DNA of 17,921 bases from Candidatus Peregrinibacteria bacterium (GCA_030595015.1 JAUVDZ010000011.1:1-17921), one strand, 5' to 3'. Counted from the first letter of the stretch, positions 6,565-14,581 are shown. Notes: generated by a model not told the origin, from the sequence alone. Numbers and translations: made by a program.

Positions 6565-7814
6565 TAAATTTGCATTAAACGAACTATCTTTTTAAGGATT
6601 TTAGATAAAACTCTTTCTTCACCGATATATTCAAGTCCAAGATTAGCTATCGCCAGGGGAGTAATGTCTTGTTGATCTTTAAGCCTCTTAGTTTCATCTA
6701 CCATATTACTTACCATTTTAGGTTTTATAAAGTTAATTACAGGTTTTTGTGAGAATGGAAGTTTTTTATACCATTCGCGAGTCTCTAAAACCTCTTTAAT
6801 CTCAGGTAAATGCGATCCTCCTCCACATAACAATATTTTAAATGGAAGCACATCAAGTTCTTCAAATTCAGCTAAAGTAAGTGCAACTCCGGATAACCAA
6901 ACTTCACAGTCACTTTTCATAGCCTGGCGTACAATTTTATGAGATTGTTTTTCTAATTTATCAGCAGAGTATGTAAGTTTGATATTTTCTGCTTCTTCAA
7001 AAGAAACATTCAATGATTGAGCAAGACGTTTTGTAAAAGTTCGTCCTCCCAGAGTGAACATTCGCGTTCCATCAACTGATCCATTTCTAACAATAGCAAT
7101 ATCTGTCGTTCCTCCTCCAATATCTATAAAGCAACCTGAGAAATTATTAGTTTCATCATTGCCAAGACACCTTGCAACCGCATAAGGCTCGGCTGTAATA
7201 GCCATGAGCTCTTTATTTAATTCAGCTGCAATAGTTTGCAAAGCTCCAAAATGAACAAGTGGTGCAAATGCATTAAAAATACTTATATCAACATCTTTTC
7301 CCTGAAATCCAATAGGATTCGAAACTTTATATCCATCAATCTGAACATCAACAATCGCTGCATTAACTAATTTAACATCGATTTCGTTGTAACCTGTTTC
7401 AAATGCTAAATCACCGCGCACCTTATCAAAAGCTTTCCATTGAATTTTATGAACGATATTTTTCAACTCACTAAGATCTATTTTCGTATTCGGCTCACGT
7501 CTCGTATAACTTAAAGTTGTAGTTGCGCCTTTTACAAGCTCACCTGCAATTCCAAGAATCATTTGGTCTGCAGAAACACCTGCCATTCGCTCAGCCTCTT
7601 TAATTGCTTTGTGACAATTCGTGATAACTCCACCAATGTCAGTAACGGCACCACTTTGCATATCAGAAAGACCCTGTTTTTGACGACCAACGCCAATCAC
7701 ACGTCCTTTTGTGCCTTCAGAAAGGCAAACCAAAGCCTTCACATATTCTGTACCGATATCAAGTGCGAGGTAAATGTTTTTACCTCCTTGAGATTTCCTT
7801 GAGAAAATTGCCAT
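6564..7814 (-). CDS. FtsA/PilM-like actin-fold ATPase
   Basis: A 416-residue actin-fold protein counted from the ATG at 7814. It has phosphate-1 LALDIGTEYVKALV (17-30), an inserted SHS2/1C-type region (~100-210), phosphate-2 FIDIGGGTTDIAIV (229-242) and the adenosine motif ILLCGGGSHLPEI (327-339). The C-terminal VLSKILKKIVRLMQI looks like an amphipathic membrane-targeting helix, as in FtsA. FtsA tethers FtsZ to the membrane, while PilM organises type IV pilus proteins; sequence alone does not decide here. I prefer ATG 7814 over an in-frame TTG at 7838, because the predicted transcription start (~7834) lies downstream of that TTG. The coupled partner downstream is a single-pass membrane protein, recalling PilM-PilN, which favours an assembly-scaffold role. 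Confidence 0.8.
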   Translation of the reverse strand: MAIFSRKSQGGKNIYLALDIGTEYVKALVCLSEGTKGRVIGVGRQKQGLSDMQSGAVTDIGGVITNCHKAIKEAERMAGVSADQMILGIAGELVKGATTTLSYTRREPNTKIDLSELKNIVHKIQWKAFDKVRGDLAFETGYNEIDVKLVNAAIVDVQIDGYKVSNPIGFQGKDVDISIFNAFAPLVHFGALQTIAAELNKELMAITAEPYAVARCLGNDETNNFSGCFIDIGGGTTDIAIVRNGSVDGTRMFTLGGRTFTKRLAQSLNVSFEEAENIKLTYSADKLEKQSHKIVRQAMKSDCEVWLSGVALTLAEFEELDVLPFKILLCGGGSHLPEIKEVLETREWYKKLPFSQKPVINFIKPKMVSNMVDETKRLKDQQDITPLAIANLGLEYIGEERVLSKILKKIVRLMQI

Positions 7815-7840
7815 AGAAAAGCTAAATATAAAGCCCAATT

Positions 7841-7869
7841 ATTTTAATGAAACAGGGGGTTTTGGTCAA
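7841..7869 (-). promoter_or_regulatory. promoter of the FtsA/PilM-like gene pair
   Basis: On the minus strand TTGACC (7869-7864), a 17-bp spacer and TAAAAT (7846-7841), each one base off consensus. Transcription would start near 7834, about 20 nt before the ATG at 7814. The pair can thus be expressed independently of ddl upstream. Confidence 0.6.
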
Positions 7870-7907
7870 TAAATAATTCACTTAATTGCTACGATCCGTT
7901 TGACATA

Positions 7908-9023
7908 TTACTTAAACCAATCTCCGGCTTCGTCAAAACTTACTTTCTTCAATTGTTTTTGCTCATATTTTTCAAATCCAAACTTAATAATTTCATCAAT
8001 TAAGTCTGCATATTTTATCCCACTTGCTTCAAACATCTTCGGATACATTGAAATCGAAGTGAATCCTGGGAATGTATTGATTTCATTTATATAAATTTCA
8101 CCTGTCGCTTTATCCAAAAAAGTATCACAACGCGACAATCCAGCTCCATCAATCAATTTATAAGCCTTTATACATTGCGCTTGAATAGTTTTTTCTAATT
8201 GAGGGTTGATATCAGCTGGCACTTTTGTAGTCGACTTTCCATCCACATATTTATCTTTATAATCATAAAACTCACCACCAACAATAACCTCGCCAACTCT
8301 CGACGCTTTTGGTTCATCATTCCCAAGAATTGAACATTCTAATTCACGAATATTTAAAGCTTTTTCAACTAAAATTCTATGATCAAATTCCAATGCAAAT
8401 TCTATCGCTTTTTTTAATTCATCTTTCTTTTTCACTTTCGAAACTCCCACACTCGATCCCATATTTGATGGCTTAATAAAGACCGGAAGCTCAAGTTCAG
8501 TAAGCACACGATGCACTACTTCATCTGCGTTTTGATCCCAGGCATGTTTATTAAACCCAAGATATGGAATAACCGGAATTCCAGCCTCATCCAAAAGTGC
8601 CTTTGTTGTAAGTTTATCCATTCCAACTGAAGACGCGAGCACGCCGCAGCCTGTGTATGGAACATTCGCCATTTCGAAAAGACCCTGAATTGTTCCGTCT
8701 TCGCCAAAAGGTCCGTGAAGGGCAGGGAAGAAAATATCGACTTCTAATTTTTCGTATGTTCCGTCAGATTTTAAATTTATCAATTCTTTTGATCCCGATT
8801 TTGTGTTAAGCGTGACTTCTTCAAGTCCTGAGTAATCGTTGTTTTGAAATTGCTCAATTGCTTTTTCACCAGTAAGCCATTTTCCGTCTTTTGTTATTCC
8901 GATTGGGATTATTTCGTATTTATTTTTATCCATTGCTTCGATGATGTTTTTAGCTGAAACCACTGAGACTTCATGTTCGCCAGATCGTCCACCGAACACA
9001 ACTGCAACTCTAGTTTTTGACAT
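7908..9023 (-). CDS. ddl: D-alanine--D-alanine ligase
   Basis: A 371-residue ATP-grasp ligase that joins two D-alanines for peptidoglycan precursors in the cytoplasm. Motifs in order: VVFGGRSGEHEVS (8-20, D-Ala site 1), HGPFGEDGTIQGLFE (103-117), the ATP-binding lysine segment FIKPSNMGSSVGVSKV (182-197), the omega-loop FYDYKDKYVDG (252-262) with the tyrosine typical of D-Ala rather than D-lactate ligases, SRCDTFL (297-303) and the metal-binding EINTFPGFTS (314-323). Length is normal for the family. The ATG is preceded by AT-rich sequence without a Shine-Dalgarno. It shows the cell makes its own peptidoglycan precursors. It lies 93 bp upstream of the FtsA/PilM-like gene on the same strand, though that gene has its own promoter. 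Confidence 0.95.
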   Translation of the reverse strand: MSKTRVAVVFGGRSGEHEVSVVSAKNIIEAMDKNKYEIIPIGITKDGKWLTGEKAIEQFQNNDYSGLEEVTLNTKSGSKELINLKSDGTYEKLEVDIFFPALHGPFGEDGTIQGLFEMANVPYTGCGVLASSVGMDKLTTKALLDEAGIPVIPYLGFNKHAWDQNADEVVHRVLTELELPVFIKPSNMGSSVGVSKVKKKDELKKAIEFALEFDHRILVEKALNIRELECSILGNDEPKASRVGEVIVGGEFYDYKDKYVDGKSTTKVPADINPQLEKTIQAQCIKAYKLIDGAGLSRCDTFLDKATGEIYINEINTFPGFTSISMYPKMFEASGIKYADLIDEIIKFGFEKYEQKQLKKVSFDEAGDWFK

Positions 9024-9050
9024 ATTGATTTGGATTATTTGTGTATGGAA

Positions 9051-9078
9051 AATATATCAGAAATATCACTATCAGCAA
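9051..9078 (-). promoter_or_regulatory. possible promoter of ddl
   Basis: On the minus strand TTGCTG (9078-9073), a 16-bp spacer and TATATT (9056-9051). Predicted leader is about 20 nt. It lies back to back with the divergent promoter at 9081. Confidence 0.45.
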
Positions 9079-9080
9079 AA

Positions 9081-9109
9081 TTGCTTTAATTGGCTATTTA
9101 TCGTATAAT
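9081..9109 (+). promoter_or_regulatory. promoter of the HExxH-protein gene
   Basis: TTGCTT (9081-9086), a 17-bp spacer and a perfect TATAAT (9104-9109). Predicted leader is about 15 nt before the ATG at 9131. Confidence 0.55.
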
Positions 9110-9130
9110 ATGTAGATATAATATACTTAT

Positions 9131-10015
9131 ATGACAGAACAAGAAGGCACATTTAATGAAAGTCCTGCTGAACAGGCACAAAAATCTGAAGAAGAAGTTT
9201 TTTTTGAAGAAATGACAAATTTTGAAATACCTTTTGATAAAGAGTTAAATGAGAAGTATTTAGCAATGCAAAAGGAGTTTTTACGAATAAAACAACAAGG
9301 AATTACAAAAAAATCAGTTGCAGCTTATTTAAATAAAATTTTTGGATTAAAAGGGGACAAAATGATTATTATAGATGACATTAATAGTCTTGAGTTTGTT
9401 TTTCAAAGTGATTCTTTGATTCAATTACATACAAGATATGGGGAAAAGTACTGTCGTCCATATATAAGATTAAATCAAGCTGATGTACAAAAAATTGCAT
9501 TAAAAATATCAGGTCATGCAGGTTCTGCTGGGATGAATATCTCACTGGCTGATGATACTAAATTGATAATTAGTTCAGGGCGACCAGATTTTGAATATCA
9601 TGAGTTAAGACATTCAATAGATCTTCACCTAGATGAGCGCAGCGGTAGGGATAGAATTCTAGTAGAATTTATTGGATTTTTTGGCGATATTGTTAATCCA
9701 CATGCAGTTAAACAAATAACTAAAGTTTATAATAGTAGTGGGAAGTTAACTAAAACTGAAGTCACAAGTAGATTAATAAAAGGAAGTATTAAGCAAATTC
9801 AACAAGTTTTAAGATTGCCAATGTATCGTGAGCAATGCGGAAAAGGAATGAGCGAAAAAGAATATAATGATGCAGTAGATCTAATTGCTTGGCATCTTCA
9901 TAACTTATCGAAATTTTTCAATGAGGATGAACTTGATAGAATTTTATTCCACTGCAAAACAATTGACGATCTTTCGAGATTGCACGTAATAATGCTTAAA
10001 AAACGAAGAATATAG
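9131..10015 (+). CDS. unrecognised protein with an HExxH zincin-like motif
   Basis: A 294-residue, apparently cytoplasmic protein (no signal peptide or membrane segment). The first ~35 residues are acidic and probably disordered. The notable feature is YHELRHSID with HELRH at 157-161, an exact HExxH zinc-metallopeptidase motif at the start of a predicted helix. It is followed 18 residues later by E179 in LVEFIGFF, a position where gluzincins place their third zinc ligand. The rest is alpha/beta then helical, ending in a basic KKRRI. I cannot assign a family; HExxH also occurs by chance, so peptidase activity is only a hypothesis. It is a single gene with its own promoter, ending in TAG 62 bp before the Bax-inhibitor-like gene. 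Confidence 0.75.
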   Translation: MTEQEGTFNESPAEQAQKSEEEVFFEEMTNFEIPFDKELNEKYLAMQKEFLRIKQQGITKKSVAAYLNKIFGLKGDKMIIIDDINSLEFVFQSDSLIQLHTRYGEKYCRPYIRLNQADVQKIALKISGHAGSAGMNISLADDTKLIISSGRPDFEYHELRHSIDLHLDERSGRDRILVEFIGFFGDIVNPHAVKQITKVYNSSGKLTKTEVTSRLIKGSIKQIQQVLRLPMYREQCGKGMSEKEYNDAVDLIAWHLHNLSKFFNEDELDRILFHCKTIDDLSRLHVIMLKKRRI

Positions 10016-10023
10016 ATTCAACC

Positions 10024-10052
10024 TTCAATCCATGATGTAATTATGCTAAAAT
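10024..10052 (+). promoter_or_regulatory. possible extended -10 promoter for the L32-NusB-RNase III operon
   Basis: TAAAAT (10047-10052) preceded by TGC, giving an extended -10 element; the -35 region (TTCAAT, 10024-10029) is poor. Predicted leader is about 19 nt before the ATG at 10078. Confidence 0.35.
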
Positions 10053-10077
10053 CGAGCACACAATTAACAATATAATC

Positions 10078-10749
10078 ATGGCATTCGATATATCCCGCCC
10101 TCAACCCCGTGCAGAAGTTACAGCTACTTTTTTCGGAAAAGTAATGTTCGCTTTTGCGCTTGCAATACTTGTTTCTACACTTGGCGTTTGGGTTGGGTTT
10201 ACTTATTTGATTGAAACTTTTATCACAACTCCGTGGCTCATCTGGGTGGTTTTTGGACTCGAACTCGTATTAATTTTCACTAGTCGGAAATGGAGCACGA
10301 TTAAACCTTTAAATTATTGGCTTTTTTCTGCGTTTGCTTTGCTGACTGGAATTACAATTACTCCACTTTTGCTTGTTGCAACTGAAATGGCAGGTACAGG
10401 AATTGTTCTAAAAGCATTGATTGCAACTGTGGCTATGTTTTCAGCTGCAGGAGCAATTGGATATACAACAAACCGTTCATTAGAAGGAATGCGGGGATTT
10501 TTGATCGTAGGATTAATCGGACTTTTAATTACAGGTATTTTAGGCATTTTTATCCCTTGGGGATCACAATTTGAGATGATTTATTCAGGAATTGGAGTTT
10601 TGATTTTTACTGGATTTGCAATGTATGATTTTCAGAAAATCAAAAGGTTTCCAGAAGATCGATATATTGATGCTGCGATTCATCTTTATTTAGATATATT
10701 TAATCTATTTATCTTTATTTTAAGATTATTAATGAGTATGCGAGACTAA
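10078..10749 (+). CDS. Bax inhibitor-1/YccA family membrane protein
   Basis: A 223-residue protein with about seven hydrophobic helices, consistent with the BI-1/YetJ/YccA family. The family signature is at the C-terminal end: MYDFQKIKRF followed by AIHLYLDIFNLFIFILRLL. The two aspartates in these segments correspond to the di-aspartyl pair that gates calcium leak in Bacillus YetJ. In E. coli, YccA modulates the FtsH protease; which role applies here cannot be told. The N-terminus is short and lacks the basic tail of some relatives. Its TAA overlaps the ATG of yceD by one base (TAATG), making it the first gene of a coupled run. Confidence 0.9.
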   Translation: MAFDISRPQPRAEVTATFFGKVMFAFALAILVSTLGVWVGFTYLIETFITTPWLIWVVFGLELVLIFTSRKWSTIKPLNYWLFSAFALLTGITITPLLLVATEMAGTGIVLKALIATVAMFSAAGAIGYTTNRSLEGMRGFLIVGLIGLLITGILGIFIPWGSQFEMIYSGIGVLIFTGFAMYDFQKIKRFPEDRYIDAAIHLYLDIFNLFIFILRLLMSMRD

Positions 10750-11270
10750 TGATTACATTTAAAGTTGGTAACCTTTTTAGACAGGAGCAGGGAACCAGTT
10801 ATACATATGAGGTTGATGAGAAATGTGAGCTTGATCTGGGTAAAGATCATCCATCTAGATCGAACATAAAATTTAAAATCAACCTGATGAAAACAGAAGG
10901 TGGAATAAATGTTGACATTAAAGATTTAACACTTAGTTTAGGCTTTAAATGTGAACGATGCAATATCGATTACGACCAGGAAATCACAATACCAAAAACT
11001 GAACGTATGTATTATTTCGACAAGCAGGAAGCAGATGATCCGATGGATATTTTTTATGTAAATATGAAGGATTCGACCCTTACAATTGATGAATTTTTGA
11101 GGCAAGAAATTATCTTGCATTTTCCGTCGATTCCAGTACACTCTAATAGCTGTAAAGGGCTTTGCCCAAAGTGTGGAACGAATCTCAACGAAAAAAAATG
11201 CGACTGCACAAACGATGACAGCAATGACAATAAGCAATTAGCTATACTTAAAAAGTTATATCATGCCTAA
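10749..11270 (+). CDS. yceD: YceD/DUF177 family protein, linked to L32 and 23S rRNA accumulation
   Basis: A 173-residue DUF177 protein. Cysteine pairs C68/C71 (KCERCNIDY) and the C-terminal cluster C135, C139, C142, C151, C153 (CKGLCPKCGTNLNEKKCDC) suggest bound zinc. In other bacteria yceD lies immediately upstream of rpmF, and DUF177 proteins are needed for normal 23S rRNA accumulation; the same order here supports the call. It starts one base inside the stop of the previous gene and its end overlaps rpmF by 8 bp, so it is translationally coupled on both sides. No Shine-Dalgarno is visible. Confidence 0.85.
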   Translation: MITFKVGNLFRQEQGTSYTYEVDEKCELDLGKDHPSRSNIKFKINLMKTEGGINVDIKDLTLSLGFKCERCNIDYDQEITIPKTERMYYFDKQEADDPMDIFYVNMKDSTLTIDEFLRQEIILHFPSIPVHSNSCKGLCPKCGTNLNEKKCDCTNDDSNDNKQLAILKKLYHA

Positions 11271-11502
11271 ACATCCGGTTCCCAAGAAGAAAACTGCTAA
11301 AGCTGCCAGTAAGAGCAGATACAGTACCTTCGAGAGGAGAACACGCCAGAAGCTTACAGATCGAGTAAATTTAGTTAAATGTCCTGATTGTGGTGCTACA
11401 AGACAAACTCATAATGTTTGTCCGGAATGTGGTAAATATAAAGGACGACAAGTTGTTGATCAACAAAAGAAGATCGATAAAATCACAAAAGTACAAGCGT
11501 AA
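11263..11502 (+). CDS. rpmF: 50S ribosomal protein L32
   Basis: A 79-residue L32, recognised by the N-terminal MPKHPVPKKKTAKA segment and a zinc ribbon with C40, C43 (CPDC) and C53, C56 (CPEC), followed by GKYKGRQV. It is a structural protein of the large ribosomal subunit. It is about 20 residues longer than many L32 proteins because of a charged C-terminal tail (VVDQQKKIDKITKVQA). The start lies inside yceD (8-bp overlap), and nusB begins 9 bp after its TAA. Confidence 0.95.
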   Translation: MPKHPVPKKKTAKAASKSRYSTFERRTRQKLTDRVNLVKCPDCGATRQTHNVCPECGKYKGRQVVDQQKKIDKITKVQA

Positions 11503-11511
11503 TTTGAAAAT

Positions 11512-11955
11512 ATGGCAAGTTATCGGCATCTAGCCCGAATTGCAGTAATGCAAACAATATTTGAATACGAATTTCTCCAGAATCTTGAAAAACCAAAGAA
11601 ACTGGATACTAACTCTATGCTTGCTTATAATATCAAACAGCTTTCTTCTAAGATCAAAGAAACTGATTTTGCAAATCTGACTTTTGAAGGAGTTTTGAAG
11701 AATCTTAAAAAAATCCACAAGATTATTAGTGAGAATGCACCCGAATGGCCAGTTGATAAGATTGCTCCAGTTGATCGTGCTATACTTGAAATTGGCGTAT
11801 ATGAAATCGTGTATTCCGATGATGTGCCACCTGTTGTTGCAATTAATGAAGCAATTGAAATAGCAAAAGTATATGGAGACACAAATTCACCAAAATTTAT
11901 AAACGGAGTATTAAGCTCTGTAATGACTAAACATCAAAAAAATGACAGCAAATAG
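11512..11955 (+). CDS. nusB: transcription antitermination factor NusB
   Basis: A 147-residue all-helical protein matching NusB. N-terminal ARIAVMQTIFEYEF corresponds to the RNA/NusE-binding first helix. The C-terminal half has the family core VDRAILEIGVYEIVY, PVVAINEAIEIAKVYG and SPKFINGVLSSV. NusB binds boxA RNA with NusE (S10) and prevents premature termination in rRNA operons, and it assists rRNA maturation. Placement between L32 and RNase III fits an rRNA-synthesis and ribosome-assembly operon. The TAG end overlaps the start of rnc by 14 bp. Confidence 0.93.
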   Translation: MASYRHLARIAVMQTIFEYEFLQNLEKPKKLDTNSMLAYNIKQLSSKIKETDFANLTFEGVLKNLKKIHKIISENAPEWPVDKIAPVDRAILEIGVYEIVYSDDVPPVVAINEAIEIAKVYGDTNSPKFINGVLSSVMTKHQKNDSK

Positions 11956-12655
11956 ATACGGAGAATTAGAAAAATTTATAGGAATTACTTTTACAGATAA
12001 AGATTTGTTAGATCATGCTTTTATTCATAAATCATATATGAATGAATATAAAGGTGATGATAAATCTGACAATGAACGTCTTGAGTTTTTAGGAGACGCA
12101 GTTCTTGAACTTACTGTTACTGAGCATCTTTTTAAAACTTATCCAAAACAATCTGAAGGTGTGCTTACTAACTGGCGTTCTGCCTTGGTTAAAGGTAAAC
12201 ATTTGGCGAAAGTTGCTGATGATTTAAAACTTGGAACTTATTTATATTTGAGCAAAGGGGAAGAAAAATCAGGTGGTCGAAAGAAAAATTATATTCTGGC
12301 TAATACAGTAGAAGCTTTAATTGGTGCAATGTATCTTGATAAAGGATATCGCGTTACTCATGATTTTATTTGTAATTTTATTTTAGTAAAATTAGAGAAG
12401 ATTTTAGAAGAAGGGCTTCACATTGATGCAAAATCTCATTTTCAGGAATTGTCTCAGGATGAATTTGATATTACTCCTGAATATAGATTAGTTAAGGAGT
12501 ATGGGCCAGATCATTCAAAACGATTTATAATGGCGGCTTATCATAATGATAAAAAAGTTGCTGAAGGAGATGGTAGTAGCAAACAAAAGGCTGAGGAAGC
12601 AGCAGCACGTGAAGCATTAATTCAAGTCGAATGGAAGAACGATCCAAAACAATAA
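11942..12655 (+). CDS. rnc: ribonuclease III
   Basis: A 237-residue RNase III, normal in length. The endonuclease domain (1-~150) carries the signature NERLEFLGDAVLE with E45, E48 and D52, and ILANTVEALIGAMYLD with E124. The C-terminal double-stranded-RNA-binding domain (~158-230) includes HFQELSQ and GSSKQKAEEAAAREAL. The enzyme cuts double-stranded RNA, notably the stems of precursor rRNA. In E. coli the acidic residue before the EALIG helix is D114; here it is N121, a variant I believe also exists in other bacterial RNase IIIs. The other metal-ligand positions (E48, D52, E124) are intact, so activity is still likely. It overlaps nusB by 14 bp and the Nudix gene by 25 bp. Confidence 0.95.
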   Translation: MTANRYGELEKFIGITFTDKDLLDHAFIHKSYMNEYKGDDKSDNERLEFLGDAVLELTVTEHLFKTYPKQSEGVLTNWRSALVKGKHLAKVADDLKLGTYLYLSKGEEKSGGRKKNYILANTVEALIGAMYLDKGYRVTHDFICNFILVKLEKILEEGLHIDAKSHFQELSQDEFDITPEYRLVKEYGPDHSKRFIMAAYHNDKKVAEGDGSSKQKAEEAAAREALIQVEWKNDPKQ

Positions 12656-13047
12656 ATGAAAAATCATGTGGAATTCTTATCTTGCACGATGAGGATTTTT
12701 TGCTTTTGCATTATCCGCAAGGGCATTGGGATTTTGTAAAAGGTCATGTTGAACCTGAAGAAAAAGAGCTCGAAACTGCCTTGCGCGAACTTGAAGAAGA
12801 AAGTGGAATTTCAAAAGTTGATATTGTTGATGGGTTTCGGGAAGAAATGCATTATTTTTTTAAACATGAAGGGCAGTTGATTTCAAAGACTGTTGTTTAT
12901 TTTTTAGGAAAAGTTGGAGATAAAGAAGTTGAAATTTCTCATGAGCACCAAAACTTCGATTGGCTGCCATTTAAAGAGGCTAAAGAGAGGTTAACTTTTA
13001 AAAATGCAAAGGAAATTTTAGAAAAAGCGTATAATTTCCTTGTGTAA
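12631..13047 (+). CDS. Nudix hydrolase, Ap4A hydrolase (NUDT2)-like
   Basis: A 138-residue protein with a complete Nudix box: G38-x5-E44-x7-R52-E53-L54-x-E56-E57-x-G59-I60. The preceding strand GHWDFVKGHVEPEE is typical of asymmetrical diadenosine tetraphosphate hydrolases, which clear Ap4A and related nucleotides; RppH-like or nucleotide-cleaning activity cannot be excluded. The ATG at 12631 is the only in-frame ATG before the Nudix core, even though it lies 25 bp inside rnc. The long overlap means it is translated from the same message as RNase III. It is the last gene of the coupled run. Confidence 0.88.
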   Translation: MEERSKTINEKSCGILILHDEDFLLLHYPQGHWDFVKGHVEPEEKELETALRELEEESGISKVDIVDGFREEMHYFFKHEGQLISKTVVYFLGKVGDKEVEISHEHQNFDWLPFKEAKERLTFKNAKEILEKAYNFLV

Positions 13048-13105
13048 GGCGTTATAGTTTTTGTATATTGAATACATTACTATTTACTTAATTTTTAATA
13101 TAAAT

Positions 13106-14581
13106 ATGAAAAATTCCTCTTCTAGCAGACCCGACTTACTCATTTGTCCTTTATTTGAAGACAAAAAATCAAACATTTCTTATGAAAAAAAGATTAGTGA
13201 ATTTTTGGCTCCAGATTTTAAAGGTAAAGCAGGCGAAATTTTAATCGTTCCAATGAACGCATTAGATTTAAAAAAATATCCAAAACATCCAAAGCAATTA
13301 GTTTTTGTAGGATTAGGGAAAAAAGCAAAATTAGAAGGACCGGATCTTCGAAACTCTTTTGCTGGAATTTCTAAAAAGTTAGCAAGTGAAAAATATAATA
13401 AACTTGGAATTCAATGGCATGCTTCATTGAATGAATATTTAACTGAAATTTTAGAAGGTTTATTGTTAGCAAATCATCATGTTGCAAAATATAAGACAGG
13501 AAAAGCACTGAAGAAAGCGAACGGCAAATTATTTACTGATATTATGATTATTGGTAAAAATCATCCAAAATCATTTAAAAAGGATATAGCAAGAATAATG
13601 AATACAGTTGAAGCTGTTCATTATGTTAGGGATATAGTTACTGGTCCACCAAATATTGTGACTGTTGATTATTGTGCGAATGAAGCTAAAAAGATCGCGA
13701 AAGGAGCAGGGATTTCTGTGAAAGTTTATGATAAAGCATGGATTACAAAGAATAAAATGGGTGCACTTTTAGGAGTGAATGCAGGTTCATCTCCAAAAAA
13801 AGGTGCAAAATTGGTTGTTTTAGATTACAAGCCAACAGGAAAGTATAAAAAAGATCCGATTTTAGTGGTTGGAAAAGGTTTAATTTTTGATTCAGGAGGA
13901 TACAATATTAAACCAACAAGACATATTGAAGACATGCAGCAGGATATGGCTGGCGGAGCTACTGTTCTTGGATTATTTAAAACTTTGAAGCAATTAAATG
14001 TAAAACGTCGAGTTATTGGAATCATTCCTTTAACTGAAAATATGATTGATGCTGATGCACAGCGTCCAAGCGATATCGTTACTGCTTATAACGGAAAAAC
14101 TATTGAAATCAGAAACACTGACGCAGAAGGTCGTCTAATTTTAGCTGATGCTTTAGCTTATGGTACAAAAACATTCAAACCAGAATACACAATCGATCTT
14201 GCAACTTTAACAGGTGCATGTGTTGTTGCCCTTGGTGATAGATATGCCGCAGTTATGGGAAATGATAAAAAACTTACAGAAAAATTAATAGCAGCTGGTG
14301 ATAAAACTGATGAACTTTTATGGGAGCTTCCAATCCACAAAGATTTCAAGGAATCTATGAAAGGAATCATTGGCGACATTCGAAATGCTGATAACGGAAC
14401 AAGCTACATGGCAGGTGCATCAAAAGCTGGTGCATTTTTAGAATTCTTTGTAGGTAAATCTAAATGGGCGCATCTTGATATCGCAGGAACAGCTTATGTA
14501 TCAAAGCCAAAAGCACACGAAAGCCAATATGGAACCGGTTACGGCGTTAGGCTTCTTGGAGAATTTATGCGAGGGTTGTAA
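13106..14581 (+). CDS. pepA: leucyl aminopeptidase (M17 family)
   Basis: A 491-residue M17 metallo-aminopeptidase that removes N-terminal residues from peptides in the cytoplasm. The two-metal site is complete: K257 and D262 (GKGLIFDSGG), K269 (catalytic lysine position), D280 (MQQDMAGG), and D339, E341, R343 in the family signature NTDAEGRLILADALAY. The N-terminal macro-like domain (1-~160) is divergent, as usual. I chose ATG 13106 (MKNSSSSRPD). An in-frame ATG at 13061 would add 15 hydrophobic residues with no family support, and the sequence there looks like AT-rich promoter DNA. The TAA overlaps the convergent unknown gene by 17 bp. Confidence 0.93.
   Translation: MKNSSSSRPDLLICPLFEDKKSNISYEKKISEFLAPDFKGKAGEILIVPMNALDLKKYPKHPKQLVFVGLGKKAKLEGPDLRNSFAGISKKLASEKYNKLGIQWHASLNEYLTEILEGLLLANHHVAKYKTGKALKKANGKLFTDIMIIGKNHPKSFKKDIARIMNTVEAVHYVRDIVTGPPNIVTVDYCANEAKKIAKGAGISVKVYDKAWITKNKMGALLGVNAGSSPKKGAKLVVLDYKPTGKYKKDPILVVGKGLIFDSGGYNIKPTRHIEDMQQDMAGGATVLGLFKTLKQLNVKRRVIGIIPLTENMIDADAQRPSDIVTAYNGKTIEIRNTDAEGRLILADALAYGTKTFKPEYTIDLATLTGACVVALGDRYAAVMGNDKKLTEKLIAAGDKTDELLWELPIHKDFKESMKGIIGDIRNADNGTSYMAGASKAGAFLEFFVGKSKWAHLDIAGTAYVSKPKAHESQYGTGYGVRLLGEFMRGL

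Noticed and set aside
7815..7838. TTG start at 7838 for the FtsA/PilM-like gene
   Set aside because: It lies upstream of the predicted transcription start (~7834) and would add eight residues (MGFIFSFS) with no family support. ATG 7814 is preferred.
13061..13105. ATG at 13061 as the start of the aminopeptidase
   Set aside because: The 15 extra residues come from AT-rich intergenic DNA. The conserved protein begins after the ATG at 13106.
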